Shown here: piece after piece, positions 56,509 to 64,000 of the stretch
Position numbering within the stretch: the stretch's first letter is position 1
How the letters are laid out: each line of letters starts with the position of its first letter
Assembly (NCBI GenBank): GCA_014058105.1
Contig: JACGCM010001620.1
Span: 1,550,001-1,614,000 of the forward strand
DNA: 64,000 nucleotides
Reading direction: 5' to 3'
Origin: Kingdonia uniflora
Lineage: Eukaryota; Streptophyta; Magnoliopsida; Ranunculales; Circaeasteraceae
Made by a program: the position numbers and the translations under genes
The notes under the pieces: generated by a model
What the model saw: the letters and a program-made list of their open reading frames with translations, nothing else
Told to the model about the DNA's origin: nothing
The model's database searches: none

Positions 56509-58787
56509 TTAAACTACAGAAGAAGACACTATTTCATCAACTTTCGACAGCCATTCAGGAGCAAACACATCCAACAATTCCCTTGGACGTAAATCATCGG
56601 TTTCTATCATCACAAATTTGTCGATAACTTCCGTCCTAGAGGGAATTTCAGGCATTTTTGGAACATCGTCGTCCGGATCTGAATTCTTTAAAATGACACC
56701 TACAACACTGGCCAACCCCTTGTAGTAATCCATCCTCAGCTTCAGCACCTCGTACTACTGTACATAGTTGGCCCTCACCTTCTTACAAGCATATAAATGA
56801 TCCAATATTAACTGAGCCCTCACCTCTACCAAAATCTTACCATGCTCTTGTTCCATTTCTTTTCGAGTCTCAATAACCTGCTCCTATACATCCTTCTCGA
56901 AGTTACTTCTCAATAATGCCAATGCCTCTTCCTTATCCTTTGCCAACTTTGCACTAACCTTGATCTTTTTATTCAAAACTTTTTTTGCATCTCGATGGGC
57001 AAGATCCCTCGCTTTCCTAGCATCCAGCTTGTACTTATTTAATGTGGCATTCAACCCCTTCTTTTCTTTGATCGGATTTTCTTTTTCCCTTGCTTGATCT
57101 TTCTCGATTGTCTTGTAGTTTGCCAAATCACCACCTCTGATAATTCGACCTTTAGCCTCCGTCAACAACTTCTTAATCTGTATTATATTCATAAAATAAG
57201 TATTCAAATGACGTACCAGAGTTTTTATTCGAAGCATAGCATAAAAATTTCTCACCTTCGATATATTTTGGTAGCCCTCGCTAAGAAAAATTATCAAACT
57301 CTCAGCCCCAAACAAACAGTCATCAACTTCCGCCTCCAAAATATCCATACCAGTAACATACACCTTCATCGTCCTCTGAACTTCCTTCTCATCTTCTTCG
57401 ACAAACTTCTTCTTCGAAAACTCCAACTTTGCCCTCTTCTTCTGTTGTATACTTGTTGAGCCTCGTGGAGGTCGCCCGTTAGGCACAGTGATTGGTGTAT
57501 CAATTTTTACCCCCTCCCCATTTGTTGATCTTCTAGAAGGCCTCTTTGGAGGTAACAACGGAGCAACAACTTGGTTAGCTCCCCTTTTCTTCTTACTCTT
57601 CCCCAATATTTTGTAATTATCGAGTTTCTCTCCGAAATCACGAAATCCGTCGTATACCCAGCCAAGGAAGGATTTTCCAATGGAAAACTAGACTCTGCAA
57701 CCCTCTTGTTCTTCGTCGATATCTTACCGTCGATAACTGGAACTTCTGACCCTTTTCCTTTGACCTCTTTAAGCCTACCTCTTGAAATAAGGTACGCACT
57801 CACTCTTGATCGATGACCAGGTTGTTAATCCTACCAAAGTACCCCTTCCTAATATTGTACAATTCCTCTTGTATTTCAGAGTTCCTATTGACCTCCTTCA
57901 AAGCTATACAAAAAACAAATACCAATTACACACAGATTTAGACATAAATCAAACAACAACATCGACATTTACGTTACCTAACCACAAACCTAAATGAAAA
58001 GTCTTTCGTTTTAAGGGCTCCTCGGGGACTTTTCTATCAAACTCGTAGTTCCCAGACACGAGTAAACGTTCATCGCTGTATCGCCCTCCTGTTGATACCA
58101 TATCGTAGAACAACGGTCTCTTTAAAAACCTTACCAAGTATCGATAGCCTACTTTCTTTGGGTTCATTTTAACTGTATAATAAACACATAAATCATCAAC
58201 TGTGAACAACTCTTCCCCCCTTGAGTTTAATTGACAATTTATCTCCCCACATACACAAAATAGGTCATATACATTTGGATTGAACTGACTAGGTGCCACC
58301 TCAAAAAAATTCATCAACTTCTTCTGGTCAGCTCGAAGAGGAAGCTTCAACCCTTTTTAATTTGTTATCGATGCATGAGAATCCCGCCCAAAGGTACTTC
58401 CTGGTCGATCATATCACATTGATACTCCACTAACCTAATGTCCCGAGGAGTACCGTACTTCTTCTTAAAACTTAATATCTCCTTCATTTCTGGACCCTCT
58501 CCATAACAAGCCTCCTTACCCTCTTCCACATCTTCCTCCCTACCCCTGATACCTTCTCGATCACTAGCATGTGGCTCGTGATTCACATCTGTCTCCTCAT
58601 CGGACACTTTGACAATCTTAGGTGCTACTCTAAACTGGTTTACACTAGCTATGTCTATGCTACTCGACCCCACCCTATACCTACCACCCAACTGTTGCAC
58701 ATAGGTAGTTACATCGATGATCAGGGGATCTATATCTTGTAGATTCTCGTATATATCTTTATTATCAATTTGAATTGGTTCAGCCAT
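56509..58787 (-). pseudogene. Antisense additional ORF (Transposase_28-like), multi-exon
   Basis: Minus-strand gene opposite to gag-pol. Start MAEPIQIDNKDIYENLQDID (ATG 58785-58787) follows a TTTTCAG acceptor. The first exon passes through EYQCDMIDQEVPLGGILMHR, then [20 protein letters not shown] after a small break, [12 protein letters not shown] and [18 protein letters not shown]: the pattern of the plant 'putative gypsy type transposon' domain (PF04195-like). A short intron (about 57972-57906; donor GTAACG, acceptor TTGTATAG) leads to [20 protein letters not shown]. Later parts are a basic block (GKSKKKRGANQV), a long coiled coil (57250-56890, KLDARKARDLAHRDAKKV) and an acidic C-terminus (DPDDDVPKMPEIPS, ending 56509). 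At least two frameshifts. Function unknown. Confidence 0.7.
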
Positions 58788-59497
58788 TTTTAAGAACCTG
58801 AAAATCAGATCCCATTTTTTACCACAGTTAGTATTTATCATATCTGTTACATATATATGTTCATATGTTCATATTCATCTAGTTGTCGAGTTTACTCTCC
58901 AACACATCATTCTCGCATTCCTATCATTACTATCTGCTACTATCATTACTACCAGATAAAGTTACTATATCGATACAATTTTCTTATTTTTTCCCAAGTC
59001 ATCAACATCGATTACTTTACTAATTTATATTTTTGTAAACGTTCAGGAATCTCAAGAGTTCTTGAATGTACTTTTCATGTTTCCTGCCAAAAACTATTCC
59101 AATTCAAAAATAAAGGATCACCTTCTCTGGCGTAAATTCCAGCCAAATAACACCTAATTTGAAAAACTTTCCAACAATCTCACTGAAATGCCAACAAATT
59201 CCCTACAGTCGCGCTGTACTCACCACGACACCCACCACTCCCTCTTTCCACTCATCACCACCAATTAATCACATATCTCTCTCTCCAACACCTTTTGAAC
59301 ACATTACGACTACATTGCCATAGAAATGGCACCCTTCAATGATCACTATCATGACTTATGTCATCAAAATCCTAATACAGTTAAATCTTCATAACTCACA
59401 ATCCATCAAATTCCTTCTACCAATACACTTAGCATACCTACATCTAAACATATTTACAAACAACCAATCAAACAAACACGCACAAACAATATAGTTA

Positions 59498-59800
59498 CTA
59501 ACCTTGTACTCGCGTTGCTTCAGTATCCCTCTTTTTTGCCCGCTTTGCTCTCTCAATCAAAACAATGATCTCTTCCTTCCCAATCGTTGACAATGATTCT
59601 AGTGACGAGCACAAAGAGTTCGCACTAAACAATTTTTTTGCAAAATTTATAAAATATGAATAGTCGCTTACTAAAGGACTATTTATAGACCCCACGTGAC
59701 TATTCATTATACCACATCGTGACCATTTGAGTACTCGAGAATAATATCTTATACGTCCTTTCTCGAAATCTTTGACTCTTCGCCTTCTATAAGATAACAA
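59498..59800 (-). pseudogene. Possible first exon of the antisense gene
   Basis: A 100-codon minus-strand frame that ends at a consensus donor (TACAAG|GTTAGT, about 59501). It reads KEEIIVLIERAKRAKKRDTE near its end. An acceptor (GATTTTCAG at about 58800) precedes the ATG of the antisense gene. If spliced, this would be a 5' leader or an upstream coding exon with a 700-base intron. The protein resembles nothing I recognise, so it could be non-coding. Confidence 0.35.
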
Positions 59801-61600
59801 ACCACTGCATTGTTACTCCAACACTTTTATATCTCGAAAAACACTTTCTGGCATATCCATACACGACAGAGCACAACTTATATTTTCAAATAGATACTGC
59901 ACATCCATTTCCTTATACTTCAAAATGTTACTTACATGAGTATACCTAGCCATTTTTTTTAAAATCTCACCATTCCCTCGACGAAGTTATCATAATTTAG
60001 ATTCCCTTATATTCTCGACAAATCTTCAAACATTTAATTTTAAGATTCAAATTTTATTCGACACATCAATTACCCACATTTAACTTTATATTAGTACTTG
60101 GCATTCAATCACATAAGTTCAAAATATATTAGGTAAACAGTCTACATTCTAAACATCGACAACTACAATCTGATAAACAAATTTCTTCTCAGTTCCCAAA
60201 TACAACAATACTCGTTCACTTATTTTACTAATAAAACTCAAATACTCCTCATCGCAGCAACGTCTTCTTTCCTAATCAATATTTTTGTACAAGTATACAT
60301 ATAACTCATACATTCAGAAGGACTCTAAAATTGTAGTTGGCAGTGAAACTGAAAATCTTCTTTAGCATCCTTCGCCCTGACCTCGCTCATCCCTTCATAG
60401 TTCGGTTCTACAGGATCTTCTATGTAAATATTAACGTTTTGATTACCGAAGTACAAACTATATAATTCCCAATACTTAACTTAAACGCGGCTGAACACCT
60501 CATTCCGTACTTGAGACCTAGTCTTTACCATTTCTTAAAATACAACTCTCAGATTTGTAAAGTACACTGGATACTTATAGTCCAACAGGGTCCAAGTCAA
60601 CACAATTAATATTTATTTCTTCATGAAACTTTACAAATTGTAACAATCAAATCAATTAACCTCGAACTCCGTTCCTAGCCTCACACAGTCAATTATACTT
60701 TGAGATGTATTATACTTGAGACTTATACACATTCAACACATTTTACTTTGACATCATACTAATTCAATCACTTATTTATTTAACAACACAAGACGTCGAA
60801 AAACACAGTTTATTAAATGAACTATCAATTACATTTTACATTTGACAAGTCATTCCTTCAATTACATTATATCCAATTACAATTCTATCTTTACTTTGAC
60901 TTACAAGGTTAATTGTTATGTCCATCTTTTCACCATAATCTTACATTATTGCTTCTTTTCACCAGAATCTGACATTAATTCTTTGGCACAAGGGCAACGA
61001 TATCCTAAGAAACTTAGGTCAGGGAACCTCTAAATGGAGCTACTCCTGCAAAAAAACGGCAGTAGAAAATTGTAAGAAGATACTTAAGTTTGACAAGATC
61101 CTAGGACGCCCAGCCAAGCTTCACATCATCATCTTCACTATGAGCAGTAACCCCTTTTCCAACAATTTGATAAACTTCATTACCTTTAGCAATGGAAGAA
61201 AAAACCAACCCTAACAGATACCCAACGTGTAACCACTCTCTAACTCTACCTCCCCCAAATCCCCCCACCATGATGATTACAAGTACAAATTTATCAAACA
61301 AAAAGCTTACCTCTGTTTGGTCATCACGGTAACCGTCTTCCTCCCCAGGCCATTTGTTGCACCACACTTGGGGCGACATCGTTCAACAAAATCACCACCC
61401 AATCCATCTTTATACTACCTATTTATACCCCTTTTACATTTCCAAATACAATGTTCCGCATTAATTGCTCCTCGGGAAAGACATAACCACATTCACTTCA
61501 CTTTAACCTCAGAAATGACAACATGAAGACTTTCTCAGACATTCGGCAACCTCTTCGAAATCTAACTTCATCTCGACATAACCACAAGTACTTCTGTTGA
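59801..61600. other. Non-coding part of the Tat element
   Basis: About 1.8 kb between the antisense exon candidate and the polypurine tract. AT-rich with many short frames, none convincing. It should contain the promoter of the antisense gene, but no clear TATA box stands out in the expected place. Confidence 0.45.
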
Positions 61601-61612
61601 GAATGGGGCGAT
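61601..61612 (+). other. Polypurine tract
   Basis: GAATGGGGCGAT directly before the TG of the 3' LTR (TGTTGTAGC). Plus-strand primer for the Tat element. Confidence 0.8.
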
Positions 61613-62100
61613 TGTTGTAGCATATTTTCCAGATTCGGCAAGGATTATCCGGGATAGCACAGTCGAAGACAATCAAAATTATATAGTCAAAGATAGACAA
61701 CATTCGAAAAGTTTCCACAAGTCCTTGGCCTACTAAAAGTAACCGTTATGTCTAGCCAAAAAGGAGTTGCTTGAGATCCACGAAGTTCGCCCACTATCCC
61801 CGAAATAGGAGACTGTTTTTATCCTTTTGTAAACTGCCTGTATCAACAGTAAATACAGACAGAGAATAGATTATTCAGATCCACAACTCTACTATAATTA
61901 CTTCCTTACCCTACTGTCACTCCAAAACTTATAATAACTAATAACATATTGGATTTTACATCAAAATCCTCCCCGAGTTTGTAGTTTTTCTCAGCTTTTA
62001 CAGAGTTTTCATATAAAATCTTGTTTGTTTAGGTTGCAACTGCACCTTCCTTATGAAAAGTATTGGCGAAGATTATCCTTCTGGAAAACACACCACTACA
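61613..62100 (+). repeat. 3' LTR of Tat element
   Basis: 488 bp, TGTTGTAGCATATTTTCC to CACACCACTACA, matching 50978-51462 along the full length. Followed by AATTT, the same as precedes the 5' LTR. Confidence 0.93.
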
Positions 62101-62105
62101 AATTT

Positions 62106-63589
62106 ATTGTAATCCTTAAGAGTTGCCTTCATAATGGATTATACTAGAATATTGCAATATACAACATGGTCAAGTTTTCAAGGACCTCACAACAAAAAGA
62201 AGAAGAAAAAGAACGGTAACTGAATGTTACTAATTCAAGCTTAAAATTGAGCAGTAAGATTTGTTATGCAAGGAGCAAAAAACATATGAAACTTTGTTGT
62301 TTTAACTGAATAAATGCAAACTATTAACCTTCATGAACAAATCAGGTAAGAACCTTCCTGAGATGTGAAGATCAGACCAAGCATATTCCGAAGGTATCTC
62401 TTCTACTACCTCATCTAAACCCCACCTTAGCTTTCTAGAATTATAGAGGAATCAATGAAGCACAACCACCATTAACTTCAAACAAAAATATAAATATACA
62501 CACCTCTAAAGAGAAACCAATAATCTAGACTTGAGGATTTATGCATATCTCCTTATTGCTTCCCAAGACTACCAACTAGGTAAATTAAAATTCATGATGA
62601 TGATGGTACGGTGGTAATGGCGATGGTGATGGTGATGAAATAAGGCTTCTCATCTTCAAACTATAAAACACAATGTCCTTTAAGCAGATAATGGGATGTG
62701 ATAATTTTGAAAATGCGAATAAGGGTGAAAACGAGAGCATAACAAAAGGATAAATGAATCATAGTTTCCTTTCCAATCTTCAACCATGAATTCCAAATAA
62801 ACACTATGGGTGTTCTCGATCCCAACAAATCGATCCTTATAATCCACAAACCCCATAAACACTTAAACTCATAAAACCCTATCTCAAACTTCCTCTAATA
62901 AACAAGCCCAAAATTCACAAACCTAATCACCTATAAATAAAAATAACACCCTGTAGAGAAGATAAAAAATCCAATCTCCAAATTAGATTTCCCCTTGAAT
63001 AACTATTCGAATTTCAACAAGTACTAATCTGCTCAAGTCTAAGAATAACCCGATACCCTCTTCTGGTCAAGCTTGAATCTCTTCTTTAATTAGATTCCTA
63101 AACCCCAAATCTATTGTATTAATCAACAACACTGCAACAATTTGGGCACAAATATCATTCGCCACCAAGAGAAGATAATCTGAACCAGAGCCGATCAAAA
63201 CCCATACCAATGATGAGCTCTTAATTTGACGAAAATAGATTGGGTTTAAATTCGGTGTAATGGTACAAGGAAAAAATTGAGAAGCTAGATATTTTTACAA
63301 TCTATAAAAAGCCCTCTTCTACGCAAAATGGAAAATGATGATTTAGGTCTGATTAGTGGATCAATTGGGGAGAGAAAGCGAGAAAAAACTTCTAGTTTGG
63401 AGAGGGATTTGAAAGAAAGAGAGAAACTTGGTAAACAGTAAGAGAAACTCGGTAAACAAAACAAAAAAAACTTAATGATTTATAATTCGTGAGAGACAAT
63501 GAGAGAGAGAGACTCGGTGAACTGCAAGGAACATCTTTTTCTTCATGAATAGTGAACATTGAACTGTAATAGCCTAATTTTGGGATTCA
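62106..63589. other. No supported gene
   Basis: AT-rich. A GATGATGATGG-type microsatellite with GGTGATGGTGATG lies near 62595-62638. On the minus strand, 63300-63540 reads as a CT-rich tract (repeats of TCTCTC) followed by TTTTGCGTAGAAG and GGTATGGGTTTTGATCGG, like a plant 5' leader, but no open frame of credible length follows. Confidence 0.35.
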
Positions 63590-64000
63590 GACTTAGCCTT
63601 TACACCATATGTAATTAGAGCGCTAATAATACCTAACACAAAAGTTTAGCGTGAAAAACCTTTGAATAAGTTAAAAACTACGACCTATCTTAAGAATTTT
63701 AGAAAGTGAGAGATGTTATTGAGAATGCTAGCTATTACAATGAGAACTCTGAATCTATGGAGTTTCGAAGTAGGGATTCTTTTGTATAGGATTGCCTGAC
63801 CCTAATCTGTAGTACTCTGGTTTTATTTATAGGTCTTATAATATGACCATTTAAGATTCTTAATGGTGGACATTACAAAATAGATGTAAAATATTATTTG
63901 GCAAAATGATGTAACGTCCTGACCTCTGTTGTTGTACAACGACTCTATTGATGATTGTACACTTGCGTAAATTGAACTGCTGATGTGGAGGTCGAAAGCA
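63590..64000 (-). repeat. Partial LTR at the window edge
   Basis: On the minus strand: CTTTCGACCTCCACATCAGC (about 63978-63997), GGTCATATTATAAGACC, TATAAATA at 63831-63824, then further down GTCGTAGTTTTTAAC and AAAGGTTTTTCACG, a phrase usual in the U5 of plant Ty1/copia LTRs. The first 200 bases match 46677-46872 in the other orientation. The element's body lies outside the window. Confidence 0.55.

Larger units (their letters stand above)
50978..62100 (+). mobile_element. Tat-lineage Ty3/gypsy retrotransposon with antisense gene
   Basis: An 11.1-kb element. LTRs 50978-51462 (485 bp) and 61613-62100 (488 bp), TG...CA, with perfect AATTT target duplications (50973-50977 and 62101-62105). The primer site TTGGCGCCGTCTGTGGGA follows the left LTR and the polypurine tract GAATGGGGCGAT precedes the right one. 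Plus strand: gag, protease, RT, a mostly deleted RNase H, integrase. Then a 62-bp tandem array, then about 5.5 kb dominated by a minus-strand gene. An ORF between pol and 3' LTR, often in antisense, together with tandem repeats is typical of the Tat group. LTRs are about 85% alike by eye, so the copy is not recent. Confidence 0.92.

Noticed and set aside
61101..61379. 92-codon minus-strand frame in the Tat 3' region
   Set aside because: No known domain and no clear link to the antisense gene's exons; not distinguishable from chance.
62600..62640. GATGATGGTG-type microsatellite as a coding Asp/Gly repeat
   Set aside because: No open frame extends beyond it in any phase.

Overview
This window looks like a repeat-dense, AT-rich stretch of a plant nuclear genome, probably a eudicot. 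The evidence is the set of elements present: Helitrons of the plant RepHel type, Ty1/copia and Ty3/gypsy LTR retrotransposons primed by plant tRNAs, CACTA (En/Spm) remnants and MITE-like inverted-repeat elements. I found no intact host gene, no tRNA or rRNA gene, no CRISPR array and nothing bacterial. Almost every reading frame is an interrupted transposon gene, so the window is best read as layered and nested insertions.

Layout. 1-2.2 kb: no supported gene. 2.25-12.47 kb (+): a decayed autonomous Helitron. It has a leader with tandem duplications, a broken RepHel gene (HUH/two-tyrosine nuclease, then Pif1-type helicase), captured host-gene exons and a hairpin-CTAG 3' end. 12.47-15.51 kb (+): a second, non-autonomous Helitron of the same family whose 5' TC joins the first one's CTAG directly. 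It carries a LINE RNase H fragment and spare decayed copies of the Helitron tail. 16.3-17.3 kb: 3' end of a CACTA element. 17.4-20.2 kb: a 146-bp tandem duplication and an unclassified minus-strand coding relic. 21.7-34.9 kb (-): a large SIRE/Maximus-like Ty1/copia element with about 1.1-kb LTRs, gag, pol and an extra ORF after pol. A CACTA end interrupts the extra ORF and a possible solo LTR interrupts pol. A second gag start abuts the left LTR.

36.0-39.1 kb: a 3.1-kb solo LTR, chromovirus (Tekay/Del)-like, with a perfect 5-bp target duplication. 40.06-44.17 kb (-): a compact Ty1/copia element with 206-bp LTRs that keeps pol but lacks gag. 44.33-45.75 kb: a 1.0-kb inverted-repeat element abutting a 0.4-kb Tourist-like MITE that holds three palindromes. 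46.35-46.9 kb: a duplicated segment and an LTR fragment that recurs inverted at the right edge of the window. 47.3-50.3 kb (-): a decayed third copia element. 50.98-62.10 kb (+): a Tat-lineage Ty3/gypsy element with 485/488-bp LTRs and a perfect AATTT target duplication. It has gag-protease-RT-integrase on the plus strand, a 62-bp tandem array, and an additional multi-exon gene on the opposite strand. 62.1-64.0 kb: mostly non-coding, ending in a partial LTR.

The genes do not form host pathways. They are replication and integration modules of separate mobile elements. The most distinctive biology is the tandem Helitron junction with captured exons, the extra ORFs in two unrelated retrotransposon superfamilies (one sense, one antisense), and the TTCGAA-rich arrays shared by unrelated LTRs. 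All identifications come from motif reading by eye; no database search was run.
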